From Acestrorhynchus altus (taxonomy: Eukaryota; Chordata; Actinopteri; Characiformes; Acestrorhynchidae), in contig CM067523.1 of the NCBI GenBank assembly GCA_034509495.1, positions 2,405,367-2,469,366 on the forward strand: DNA of 64,000 nucleotides. The letters run 5' to 3'. Below are positions 45,970 through 57,755 of this stretch, one piece after another. The notes under the pieces were generated by a model. The model worked only from the letters and a program-made list of their open reading frames with translations, had not been told where the DNA came from and ran no database searches. The number at the start of each line of letters is the position of its first letter. Positions within the stretch are counted from its first letter, which is position 1. Both the position numbers and the translations under genes were made by a program.

Positions 45970-48035
45970 ATGATGGAGCCTTTGTCTACTGACCCCATGG
46001 TGGACTGTCGTTCTCTAAAAGATCGATTGTTGGCCAGCTGTTCAATCGCCACCTTACGCAGGTGCCTGCCCATCCTCACCTGGCTGCCCAGGTACAACCT
46101 GGCCTGGCTCAAGATGGACCTGCTGGCTGGTTTGACTGTAGGCCTGACCGTCGTGCCTCAGGGTTTGGCCTACGCGGAGGTGGCCGGCTTACCTGTGCAG
46201 GTAATCTGCAGATCATTCGGGTGACATCATTCGGTGACACACTGGCTGTGTCCTAATCCAAGGGTTGCTGCCTTGATGTGTTTCTGTCCTTGTGTCACCC
46301 CACAGGACCACCACAGAGCAGCTATTATGTGGGTGGTGGGTCATTCTCAGCACTCCAGTGAAATTAACATGGTGGTGGTGTGTTAGTGTGCGTTGCTGGT
46401 ACGAGTGGATCAGACACAGCGGTGCTGCTGGAGTGTTTAAGCCCCTCAGTGTCACTGCTGGACCGAGAACAGTCCACCAACCAGAAATGTCCAGCCGACA
46501 GCGTCCTGTGAGCAGCCTCCTGCGAGCACTGATGAAGGACTAGAGGATGGCCAACACAAACTGTGCAGCAACAGATGAGCTTCTGTCTCTGACTGATGGA
46601 GTGGACAGTGAGTGGACACGGTGTTTAAACACTCCAGCAGCACTGCTGTGTCTGATCCACTAGTACCAGCAACACACACTAACACACCACCACCACCATG
46701 TCAGTGTGACTGCAGTGCTGAGAATGACCCACCACCCACGTAACAGCTGCTCTGTGGTGGTCCTATGGGGTCCTGTCCTGTAGAGAAGCACTGCCAATAG
46801 AATAGGACAAACATGAACCTGTTGGTGCAATGTCTGATACCATATTTGGGTGAGAAGGGTATGAAAATGTTTCGGTATCAGCATTTTTGAGGGGAACATT
46901 TAACAGTTCTGGGTTTTTTTGCTTGTTCCTGTTTCACATTCCTTCCCGTCACACTGGTTTGGAAAATGCTGAAGTCGTCATTATTTTACATTTTTTTTCT
47001 AAACGTCATTCTGAGGAGATGAGGGATGATGTCACTGTGACTTGCTGCTATGGGACAGGTAGCGAGTGATGTAGTGAGACAGGTTTGACCACCTTCAGCA
47101 TTACAGTAAACAAGCAGCATCTCCGGTAACATCACTGGAATGTTTTATATTTATTACATGTCCAGTAAAACATCTCTCAAGCTCTTGCATGTTTGCAGGG
47201 TTCCTTTCCCCAAAACCCGCTGAAAAAAGTCCAGTTCGTTCTTCTTAACTGTTCCCGTTCACTGGTGGACGTGTGCTTTGGGTCACCGTCCTGCTGTAGG
47301 ACCCGTTTTGTTGGACACGCTCTACTTTTCTGATACTTGGAATCACATTTCACTATAAGTGCTCTGACAAGCTTCTGATTTCCTTGTTCCTCTAACACCT
47401 GTAAGACCTCCAGATCCAGAGGTAGCAAAGCAGCCCCACAGCGTTATGGATCCTCCACCTTGTTTTACAGTAGTGCACTTTTCTTCATAGTCTAGAAACA
47501 TAACACTAGAACATGTCCCCAAAGAGCTCTAGTTTGGGTTTCATCTGACAATAGAACTCTTTCCTTGGCCTTTGCCCATCCACCCTGTTTTGTTCAGTGT
47601 GTGAAATGGGTTCATGTCCCACAGCTCAGCCTGAAGTTTATGGTTGTACATGGTTTCTTTAAGGCTGGACAATTAAAACTAAATTTCTTATTTATTTATC
47701 TTTAATTCTCTTAATATTCCTTCCATTGTGTACATATTTACGGACTGTCCCCATAACGAAAAACGACCATGTATTTAGCCATGTGACTCCCTGTCCAGTC
47801 TGCGAAACGGATGCAACATGGAGATCTCCAACACTGAATCGACTGAGGAACACGAGCAGCTCATTAAAATCGTTCATTAAAATACTCAAAAATTAAAATT
47901 GAGGTAAAATTCAGTTAATCGTGATGTTGATTTGAGGTCATATCGTCCAGCACTGGTTTCTAGTCAGTGTAGTTCTGTGAGATCTGACAAGGTGAAGATG
48001 TGAGTCTAATATCTGATTTAAAAAGTCTCTGTCTC

Positions 48036-48068
<33 letters not shown>

Positions 48069-49006
48069 GTAGTACGGCCTGTACTCCGCCTTCATGGGCT
48101 GCTTTGTGTACTGTGTCTTCGGCACCTCAAAGGACGTCACTCTGGGCCCCACGGCCATCATGTCCCTGCTGTGTTCCTTCTACATTGCAGGAGATCCAGT
48201 GTACGCCGTACTGCTCACGCTGCTCTGTGGGATCATCCAGACGGTCATGGCCCTGCTGAGACTGGGTAAGACCTGGTCCACATCCTCTGTGAGCCGAGCT
48301 CGGTCAGAGTGGGGGATTGGGTGGGAGGTTGTGCGTCACTATAGGGAAACTCGTGGACTCCGGTTTCTGTACAGCGGCGGTGAATGGAAGAAGAAGAAGG
48401 TGCCCGAGTTATGCAGTGTTGACGATGGGAAAGTAGACGCACGTCTGAAATAAAAAATGACTTTTTTTTGGGAGACAGGGTCATAGAACGCCCCGCATAT
48501 CGGCCAACTTCAAGTATAAATCGTCCCAGAGTTGATGGAAATTAACAGTGTTATTTCCACTGATATAATGATACTGTAACAGCATAATGATGCAATTACA
48601 CCTTTTAAAGAGCAGTGAACTTTTCATTATTAATAAGATTCAGAGATTGAATCTGAAACGTAATATGACTGCAGGGGAATGTAATGTAGGTAATATCCAG
48701 CGCAGGAGAAATGATTGAGGTCATGTGTATATTTTGTTCAGGAGGTCAGTAAGATAAATTATAGTGACAGGCGTACCTGCAAACACATTTTAGAGCCAAA
48801 ACGGGCTCTGAAAGAGTGAGTCAGCCGTCGGACAGTGTATTTATAATATTAGGTGTGATACCGTTGTGTGAGGAACTTTTAGTGTGTATTAAACTCTTCA
48901 GACGTCAGGTTCCAGGCACGATCACGTCAGTCCTCTCGGCGTGAGTTCACGTTTCAAACATTCACTTATACAGGCAGGTCAGAAATCATTCTTCGTATTA
49001 TTATTA

Positions 49007-49056
<50 letters not shown>

Positions 49057-49255
49057 GCTGTAGTTTCAGCATGGTGTTCTCTAACTGCACGGATGGGTTC
49101 AGGAATCTCCAGCAGACTCACTGAAGTGGTTTCTGATTGTATGATTCACTGCTGTTATCTGTAAACATGGACATGAAATTCTGGCTCCAAGATGCTGCTA
49201 CTGCTGTTTTTCCATATACAGCTGATGTTTTCCATTTGAGCCTTTCCCTAGAGTT

Positions 49256-49331
<76 letters not shown>

Positions 49332-49427
49332 GAAGAGATTGTTCAAGGCCTTGTTATAGAGGAAGTTAGATTTATGTCAGATCACTACTTGCTTCGATTA
49401 CTTCCTGTTATTTCACAATGACTGATG

Positions 49428-49489
<62 letters not shown>

Positions 49490-49624
49490 CACATGACTGC
49501 TGATTCAGCATGATCAGAAGCCATACTGAGGGACTATATATAATAACAAGTTCATCCAGCTTTCACTTTTGTTGAAGTTACTGTCTTTACTGCATTTTGG
49601 ATTTGGACATCTTCTTTATATAGG

Positions 49625-49661
<37 letters not shown>

Positions 49662-52600
49662 ATTCATTTATATATACTGAAAATTGAGTTCATTTGATGC
49701 CACATTGTCTGGTTGTCAGGATTTCAGGATCATTGTGTGGATTATTTTTCTCAGGTTTCCTGCTGGACTTTATTTCTTATCCTGTAATAAAGGGCTTCAC
49801 TTGTGCAGCAGCCGTTACCATCGGCTTTGGACAGGTCAAGGTGAGCAACCGTCCATACATCAATCAGCCATAACATTAAACCACCTGCCCGATTTTGTGT
49901 AGATCCTCTTTATGCCATTAAAGCCACTCTGACCTGATGAAGCACAGACTCCACAAGACCTCTGAAGGTGTCCTGTGTATCTGACACCAAGACCAACATT
50001 ATCGGATCCTTTAAGTCCATTAAATTGATCTTCCATGAGCATCAGTTGGCCTTGGACCCTGTGATTGTGTTTCCAGAAGGTCGACCTTCATTAGTGCAGT
50101 TCGTAGGTACTGACCACTTCAAAATCGCTGCCTCAGGTTCTCGAGATGTTCTGACCCAGTTGTTTCAATCATCACTGTTTGGTTCACATCAAAGTGTCTC
50201 AGATTCTTGTGGTTGATCATTTTTCCTGCTGCGACACACCATCTACAAGATCTGGCAGTTCGCTTGCTGCCTAATATAGTAGTTAACATTGTAGGTTTTT
50301 GAAGAGCATATTTATCGGTTATTGTTTGTGGGGTCAATCACATCTAAAACCTTGTGTCTGCTCTGTTTGTTTGCATGTAGAACCTATTTGGTCTGAAGGG
50401 CATCCCGCAGCAGTTCATTCTGCAGGTCTACTACACCTTTCAGAGGATCCCTGAGGCCAGGTGAGCTTAGGATGATCAGGATCTTATAATCACATACCGA
50501 GGAATATGTAACAGCTAGTACTGTGTATATAGTACCTGTTCAAAAGTTTGGACACACCTACACTTCAAACTTTGCCCGACAACCTTACAGAATAATGTCT
50601 GACCAGTTCTGTATAAACCAGCCCAACACTTCAGTGAAGAGCTCCAGAATGGAGTAGAAACCCCTCCCTGGACAACAGAGACAGATACCCAATATAAGCA
50701 AGATAAACTCTATATTTAAGCTCCTCTTCTTCTTCTCTCGGCTGCTCCCTTTTGGGGTCGCCACAGTGGATCATCTGCCTCCATCTTGCCCTATCCCCCG
50801 CCTCCTCTACTGTTACACCAAGCATCTCCATGTCCACCTTCACTACATCCAGAAACCTTCTCTGAGGTCTTCCTCTTCTCCTTCTGCCCAGCAGCTCCAT
50901 CTCCAACATTCTTTGTCCAATATATACACTATTCATGTCCAAATCATCTCAACCTGGCCTCTCTGGCTTCATCTCCAAACTGCTCCACCTTCACCGTCCC
51001 TCTGATCTGCTCATTTATAATCTTAGTCTTTAAGACAGAGCCACAGTCTCCATATCGTACATCATAGCAGGTCTCACTAATGTCTTGTAGAGTATAATTA
51101 GCTCAAGATTTTAATATCGAGATAAAAAACTGATGATGTCATCTGCGGTACATTCAGTTCAGTGTGTCTAAACCTTTGACGGGTACTTAACTTCCTTCCT
51201 TGTTTGTTTGTTTGCAACTGTATTCCGTCCTCTTCTCCCTCAGGGCAGGAGATGTCATTTTGGGTCTGCTGTGTCTGCTCTTCCTGGTGATGATGACTAT
51301 GATGAAGAACACACTGGGCTCTGCCGAAGAGAACCCGTCTCGCCTGGCGTGTGTCGCTAGAGGCATTGTGTGGAGCGTCGCCACCAGTGAGTACACACTT
51401 TATAGACCTCAGAGAAGTGCTGTCGCACTAATGTGACTGAAAGCTCCATGATGAAAATGAGATTTCTGATTACAATCCAAAATCGTAACACTTCATTTTA
51501 GAATTGTGGGTTACCAAGAACATGTGCTTAAAAATCTAGACTGATATGAGCAATATTTATTGAATAAGATGGACAGAAATAGCGTCTCCTAGTTTAACGC
51601 AACACGCCAGACGTCTCTGCATGGAGCTGTAGAGGTTCCTAATGGTGTCCTGTGATGATCCATCCCATGCAGCTTGAATGTTCTCACTCAGTTCTGCAGA
51701 TGGTGTGGTAGGGGTGGAGTGTTGATAGAGCATCCACACATTTTCAATCAGGGACAGGTCTGGAGATGAGACCGACCACGGCGTAGTATCTGTGTCTTCA
51801 AGGTGAGATCTTGAGACACAAGTGGGTGTTCAGAAAGGTAGGACGACTGGTTGCAGGACCTTAACGGAACATTGGTCTGTCAAAGTGCCTGTAATGAAGA
51901 CCAAAGGTGATCTGAAGTTGCACCCAATCCTTCCTTATCTGTGACAACAAACCGTTGATCTGTCCTGACCACATTGCCTCCACACACGGATTGGTTGGTC
52001 ATCTCCACTGAGACAAAAGTTGGACTTGACCCACTGTCATTCTGAGTGACTCCGTCTGCTGCAGTTTTGTGGGGCAATCGGGTGATTTTTCTCCGTGTAC
52101 ATGTTGTTCCGCTCCCAGACCTTAAGTGTGGTGTTTTGTAGAAGCATCAGTGCTGCAATGGGAGTAATTTCAAAAGCCACATTTTCTACCCTCAAACCTA
52201 AGTATCTGAAGCACTTTACATCAAAAGAGCTTCAATCTGTCTTCCTTAATGGACTCTCGATCTGTAATGTCCCCTACTTATTTTCCCCTTCTGTATCCTC
52301 TTTACGCCTGCAGTCCGGAACGCTCTGGTTGTGATCGCTGCAACATGTGTTGCATATTCCACTGAGCTCACTGGAAACCATTTCTTTACCCTGACGGGGA
52401 AGACCACCAAGGGCCTGCCTGACCTCAAACCTCCAGCCTTCTCTGAGACAACGGGCAACGGCACAACCTTATCCTTCAGTGACATCGTACTGGTAGGTTC
52501 CACCAAAGCTGCATTTGATGTCTTTAGCAGTGATATTGCATCGATGTAGTTCGTGCTAGGCCTCCTTCACAGCCCTTCATTTCTGATCATGGATGTGTTT

Positions 52601-55458
52601 GTAGTCCATCATCTTCACTTCACCACTCCTATTCTCAGAAACTGACCAGTTGGAATAGAGAGGATGTTGACATCTGGGCATGTCTTTAATTATACACTTG
52701 GGTATGGGTGTTTCTGATAAAGTGGCCAGTGTACAACTAATATTTCAGTTAAATTAGAACAATTTTAAGACCAGTAAGTTTACTCTTGTCACTCTTTAGG
52801 ATTTGGGAGGTGGTCTTGCTGTTATACCACTGATGGGAGTCTTGGAAAGCATTGCTATTGCTAAAGCATTTGGTAAATACATTGTTTTCAGTCAACTTTT
52901 CTCTCAACATTCCAGTCTCAATCTATGGTGTTTGGAAAACCTTGCTTCACTCCTTAAAGGTTGTTGTCTCTTTCTTACAGGCAGTCAGAATAATTATCGC
53001 ATAAACGCCAACCAGGAATTATTTGCAATTGGTGTGTATCCTGCACTTTACATGTGTGGAGTATGTACAGTACGTGTACCAGTGTCTGCTTAATTATGTC
53101 CTGAATAACTGGTGGTTTGTGTCTGCAGGTTTCACCAACATCTTGGGCTCTTTTGTCTCGGCATATCCCGTCACTGGTAGCTTTGGCAGGTGTGTGCTTT
53201 ACTTTACCTGAATAGTAAAGTATTACATTTGAATTTAAGAAGTGATGTTTTGAAGGTGCCGGAAAAGTAGGTTTTTCAGCTCGAACCGCTGTGGGCGTGT
53301 CTAGTTGTACAGAAGCAGTGCCATGGCATTCATCTCGTACGGTGTCGTCTTCTGCGTCTTCTTATTACCAAAAGTTAGTCCGTGTTTGCTTTTTGGAGAA
53401 AAATAAACATCTGTAGCAGAACAAATGCTCGCAGGTCGTCTGTACGCGCTGCCATCTTCTCACGTCCATTTACTGACCCTGCGCATCCCCTCTGTTGAAG
53501 ACGTATTCTGCGATGTGACCTCGGTTCCACAAAAAACGGCTATTTTAGAGACTTTGCCTCAATTTACCTTGTTTTCTCTGATTAACAGTCCAAGTTTCAA
53601 AGGTTAGCAATCGACCTACCTTAGTGAGGTATCTGTCTGACTATTTATACACTGTAGTCAGATACGTGTATATTTATAAGACCTAAACCGGTTCCACTTC
53701 TACCTGAAGTGGCCTAATTTTAATTTCTTAGACTAAATTGTGTAGTGCGTTTGGATTCTTTAGCTTTTAGTCTGAGAACATTAGTAAGATTGAGGTGTAG
53801 TTGGCAACAGAATACTACATAACACAAGAAAAGATATGAAAGGTTGTCTGAAGCCACTCCTGTTGGCTGTGTGGTGTACACCCGCGTGCGTGTTTTCATA
53901 GTAAATGCTCTTAATGAATGTGTAAACTGATCTGAGTCAGCAGACTAAGCACATGACCTGTTTGTTCTGGTCTTGTTTCCTTGTAGGACGGCTGTAAACT
54001 CTCAGACTGGAGTGTGTACACCTGCAGGGGGGATAGTCACAGGTGAACACATGCACATGAATGTCGTTTATTTAAGTGGAAGGCCTCTGAATGAAGGGAC
54101 AGGTTCAATATTTGTTGGTTTGATTGTGATCAGAGACGTAGAGCAGTATTCAAATACCACCGTTTAAACAGAAGGATAAGATTGTCTTCACATCTTGGAG
54201 GCACCTCATCATACACTAGAGGCTCAGTCCCAGTTAAACTCCTCTCAAAGGACATGTAGAGGACAAAGACTCACACCTGAGAGTGCAGAATAGTCCAATG
54301 ATTCCTGAATGAGAGTGTTTGCACCTACTGAGCATTTCAAGTTCTCTCTCTCTCTCTCTGTGTGTCTCTCTCTCTGTGTCTCTCTCACAGGTTTGGTGGT
54401 GGTGTTGTCTTTAGCCTTCCTCATGCCTCTCTTCTACTATGTTCCTAAAGCATCTCTGGCCGCCGTCATCATCTGTGCCGTTGCCCCGATGATGGACTAC
54501 AGGGTTGTACCCCAAATCTGGAGGGTCAGGAGTGAGTTCTGCACCTTCTTCTCGCTGTACTTCCAGCTCATTCTCAGGATTTCTTGATCTTCCCTAAATT
54601 GACACTTTAGGGAAACAAGAACTTTGGTGTGTGAAATATGGAGATGATGTAGTTTGCGATGCTGCCTACAGTACCAGTCAGTTTGGACACACTGACAATG
54701 TATTATAGATGACATAACTTGATATTAAAATCATATTCATTAATTACAACACGTGGTCTTTGGACAAAATATGGGGACACCTTTTCATTCATCCTGAGAT
54801 CAAGGGTATTAAAGATATGGAGGTGTTGAGTAATCTGTAATTGACAGCAATCCCCTGAATTATGTCCATCATTTCATATGTCCAGCCATTTTTGGTTGAT
54901 GGACTAAATTTGGGGCGAGGTTTAAAATTGTGATCTCATAAGAGAAGCTCTACACGGTGATGTCAGTTGTGACCCTTTTTGTCCGTCTCTCAGGGCTGGA
55001 CCTGCTGCCCTTCTTGGTCACCTTCCTGGTTAGTTTCTGGGAGGTGCAGTATGGGATTGTGGCAGGGGTCGCTGTATCAGGACTGATGCTGCTCTATCTG
55101 GTTGCCAGGCCTGAGCTGAAGGTAAGCTAGACACGAGAAGGACATTGTAAGACATAATTAGAGTTGATCATAAATATAAGATATAAGAATAGATCATAAA
55201 TATAAAATATAAATATAAAAATAGGTCCTAGCAGAAACTAAATTAAATCCATTTCAGTGTTTCACTGTCAGAAAATGCTGACATTTCCCTTTTGTTATTA
55301 TTATTTTATCATTATTTTGTTTAAACTCTGAACCGAACATACAGATCTCTGACCATGGGGTCATTGTGATGGAGCTGGGAAGTGGGTTGAATTTTCCGGC
55401 AATAGAGCACCTCTGTGGAGTCCTGCGTACACATGCACTACATGGTAAGGGTCTACTT

Positions 55459-55524
<66 letters not shown>

Positions 55525-56273
55525 TGAATGCATCATTGCTGCTGGTCAGATGCCAGCAACCCCTCTCTCTCCATCTCCCCTCAGTATCTCCTCCCCGGTG
55601 TGTGGTGCTGGACTGTAACCACGTCAGCAGCATAGACTACACTGTGGTAAATGAACTGAAGGATCTGCTGAAGCAGTTTAAGCTACACAATGTCTCCCTG
55701 GTGTTTGTTGGTCTGAAGGTAAGTCTATACCTGTGTGTCCAAAGATCTTACGCCATCTGTCCCGGGTTGTCCGGTTTCATTGATCTCCTCCTATAGAGGG
55801 GAAAGTGGTCTCTCTGGTATAACTGGAAATAACTGTGAGAGCATTACTAAAATTGCAGCAGACTTTCCTGTAAGGACTTTACCTCTACAGAGACTGGGAC
55901 ATGGTTCCAGAGATTGAGAAGATGTGACCTCTAGTGGATAAAACCATGAATGCATGTGAAAATAGCATTAATAGTATTATTACTGGTTATAATAATAACA
56001 TGATAATGATAATACAAATAATATAAAAGCAATGTATAGGCCACAATTTAGTGTCCATACAGTCATCAAAAAATATTTGCAACACGTCCAGAAGGCCTGG
56101 TGTCATGGTGTGGGCTGCAGTGTCAGTGCAAAAGCTGTAGCTGTCTCTGTCTCTGTCTTTCCTAGCTCTCTGTGCTGGAGGTGCTGTTGGCAGCAGAGCT
56201 ACCAGGCTTCAACCACAGAGACAGTGTAGAAGCTGGCCTACAGGCTGTGTCCAATAACCCCCACAATGACTGA
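45970..56273 (+). CDS. slc26a11: SLC26A11 sulfate/anion transporter (complete, 15 coding exons)
   Basis: SLC26-family membrane transporter; in human a sodium-independent sulfate carrier, also linked to chloride movement. Coding exons: 45970-46200, 48073-48265, 49755-49840, 50381-50460, 51244-51386, 52314-52492, 52800-52872, 52981-53031, 53129-53189, 53987-54042, 54391-54531, 54994-55121, 55345-55444, 55585-55718, 56166-56273. Total 1764 nt, 587 aa, against 606 in human. Seen: the family signature GLTVVPQGLAYAEVAGLPVQ running into YGLYSAFMGCFVY, GTSKDVTLGPTAIMSLL, GFLLDFISYPVIKGF, SQNNYRINANQELFAIG and YPVTGSFGRTAVN, all strongly conserved, with about a dozen hydrophobic segments to residue 470. 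A cytosolic STAS domain (475-587) follows, with CVVLDCNHVSSIDYTVV. The tail is shorter than in human. ATG 45970 is followed directly by a second ATG; both lie just after an acceptor at 45968. Divergent from sgsh, whose released sulfate it may carry (inference). Confidence 0.96.
46298..46770. mobile_element. Foldback MITE with arms of about 140 bp
   Basis: Left arm from CCCCACAGGACCACCACAGA to GCTGCTGGAGTGTTTAA (46298-46440) is the near-perfect inverse of 46620-46770, ending TCTGTGGTGGTCCTATGGGG. The arms hold GGGTGGTGGGTCATTCTCAG and GGATCAGACACAGC. The centre holds AACAGATGAGCTTCTGTCTC with no coding frame. The family is widespread in fish genomes. It sits in slc26a11 intron 1. Confidence 0.85.
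47175..47430 (-). pseudogene. Tc1-like transposase fragment in slc26a11 intron 1
   Basis: The minus-strand frame reads RVLQQDGDPKHTSTSEREQL, the second-aspartate motif of Tc1-like transposases, followed by RRTNWTFFSGFWG. About 80 codons remain. The flanking sequence to 47640 looks like the same dead element. Confidence 0.75.
48996..49056. repeat. (ATT)n microsatellite
   Basis: About 20 ATT units with one GTT interruption, in slc26a11 intron 2. Confidence 0.95.
49265..49488. repeat. Two long (CA)n microsatellites
   Basis: (CA)n at 49265-49328 and 49430-49488, with a third at 49626-49659, all in slc26a11 intron 2. Confidence 0.95.
49855..50340. mobile_element. Dispersed transposon fragment in slc26a11 intron 3
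   Basis: Begins CATCAATCAGCCATAACATT then AAACCACCTGCC, an end sequence I know as recurrent in fish DNA-transposon copies, and continues through CTCTGACCTGATGAAGCA to about 50340. No transposase frame. The boundary on the right is uncertain. Confidence 0.5.
50600..50960 (-). pseudogene. 3' end of a non-LTR retrotransposon ORF2
   Basis: The minus-strand frame reads RRRRGRPQRRFLDVVKVDME, then GVTVEEAGDRARWRQMI, then CGDPKREQP. This is the typical C-terminal end of LINE ORF2 proteins (GRP-RW-D-VK-D, then DR-RW). Upstream ORF2 is absent, so it is a 5'-truncated copy in slc26a11 intron 4. The nearby CAAAAGTTTGGACACACC at 50540 is another recurrent repeat end, seen in part at 54678. Confidence 0.75.
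51557..51800 (-). pseudogene. Tc1-like transposase C-terminal fragment in slc26a11 intron 5
   Basis: The minus-strand frame reads SENIQAAWDGSSQDTIRNLY, then SSMQRRLACCV, the C-terminal tail found in a Tc1-like transposase group. Decayed related sequence continues to about 52090. No start or terminal repeats identified. Confidence 0.7.
52706..52732 (+). repeat. Single copy of the gnav1 intron 5 minisatellite core
   Basis: GGGTGTTTCTGATAAAGTGG followed by CCAGTG matches the unit of the array at 19910-21390 with one change. As a solitary copy it is likely the end of a dispersed element. Confidence 0.75.
55459..55521. repeat. (CA)n microsatellite in slc26a11 intron 13
   Basis: About 31 near-pure CA units, ending 63 bp before the exon 14 acceptor. 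Confidence 0.95.
56050..56135 (+). pseudogene. Transposon scrap in the last slc26a11 intron
   Basis: CACGTCCAGAAGGCCTGGTG followed by TCATGGTGTGGGCTGCAGT matches 63930-63970 (CATGTCCAGAAGGCCTGGTG, TCGTGGTGTGGGTGCA) and the phrase at 14637. Same Tc1-like family; it ends about 30 bp before the exon 15 acceptor. Confidence 0.6.
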
Positions 56274-56818
56274 CATTTCAGCGCATTAAAGGCTGAGTCT
56301 CCCCAAAGCATCTCAACACACAGACGATTGTGAAACGGGTCAAGTGAGCACCACACTGCATGATCTGTCTTCCAGGTAATGATCCCAACACCAAGATACG
56401 TTTTGGATCCTGGGCCCAAAACTGGAGCTGCGATCTTTCCCTGAATCATCACCTGAATACCTCGAGCAGTTAAACCAAGATCTGGGTGTGAAGCTCCTGC
56501 ACAGACGTTCAACCAAACTGTTTTTTTGGAAAGAAATGAATGTTGCACTTTCCAGCTGCTGAAGCTGGTGGACACTGACCGTCTACAACGTTACTGACAT
56601 TGAACTAGAGAGGACCAAATTATTTTTGCACAGACATGCATTGCTTCAAAATTACACTAAAATACTTTATTTGAAAAATACTGCCGTTGTCCCACAAATC
56701 CTCACTTTTTGACGCGTTGTGAATCTGACACATTCTTCATATTGTGAAGAAATTCTGATATATGGACCAAAAATGGTCCGATTCTTTTTACAATTTAACT
56801 TTCAAATGAAGGTTTTTG

Positions 56819-56874
<56 letters not shown>

Positions 56875-57190
56875 CAGAAAATGAGGCATAGGATGTACAT
56901 GGTGGAATGGTGTATATGGCTGTTTGCACTGTAGGTGGCTGCCTTCTTCTGAGTTATGACCACATGATTTAAGTCAAATGCTGATTTTTTTTTTCTTTTG
57001 TTATGTAAAAACAACTGCTCTTAAGTTCTATTCGATTTTCTGGTTCGATATTCTGACAATTATGAGTTGCACCTTCCTTTAACTGCTCCAGATCTACACA
57101 CTAATCAGCTTATCTAGAAGAGATCAAGCAACTTCTCATAAAGGCTTTTGGAAAGGGTTTATAATGTTGCTTCTGACTCGCACAAAGGCT
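56274..57190. other. slc26a11 3' flank, no further gene seen
   Basis: Probably 3' UTR and intergenic DNA. No early AATAAA was found (the first clear ones are near 57808 and 58252). (GT)n at 56820-56864. A 137-codon minus-strand frame at 56162-56575 partly overlaps exon 15 and is not credible. Confidence 0.45.
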
Positions 57191-57755
57191 CTGTTCACAC
57201 AGCAGGAAAAGTGGCCCAAATACGATATTTTTAGCCCTTCACGCTGCCGTTTTAATGTATATATCCGACAACCTCTGAAAAGTTCATGCTCCCAAACTTG
57301 TGCATGCACAAAAGGTCCACTCTCGGACGTTTACTTTCATTTTCACAGGCAGCATGAGCCACTTGTTGGGTTTACATTCTTGGTTTCTTTAAAGTTTTAA
57401 GCTTTTTATGTTCCTTTGGTGCTGCAGACGTGCAGCATGAAGCGGTTGTAGTATGTTTATGTTTGGACAGAGGCATGTCCTCGAATATTTACAATGTCTA
57501 TTACGTCACTATCCCACCAAGGAACACCTCCCTCACCTCCGAGCACATTTATGAAGGAAATTCGAGTCGGATTGAAGTGACGTGAATTCTGATCTGGCTT
57601 TTCAGATCGAGTGTGTGAATGCGACATATCAGATTTCAGTACCACTTATGAAAGTGTCCCAAATCGGAACAGATTCAGTGTGTTTTTGTCGTTCCCTGTC
57701 ACATATGGGGACAATGAGCGGATTTGGGCCACTTTCACCTGCTGTGTGAACGTAT
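57191..57755. mobile_element. MITE with GTTCACACAGCAGG ends
   Basis: Left GTTCACACAGCAGGAAAAGT then GGCCCAAAT (57192 on) is the inverse of ATTTGGGCCACTTTCACCTG then CTGTGTGAAC (57720-57750). Inner sequence has no coding frame. A left-end relative, GTTCACACAGCGGTTAATGT then GGCCCGAAT, lies at 11797-11825. Confidence 0.75.

Noticed and set aside
56162..56575. 137-codon minus-strand frame
   Set aside because: Opposes slc26a11 exon 15 and its 3' flank, with no recognisable domain.
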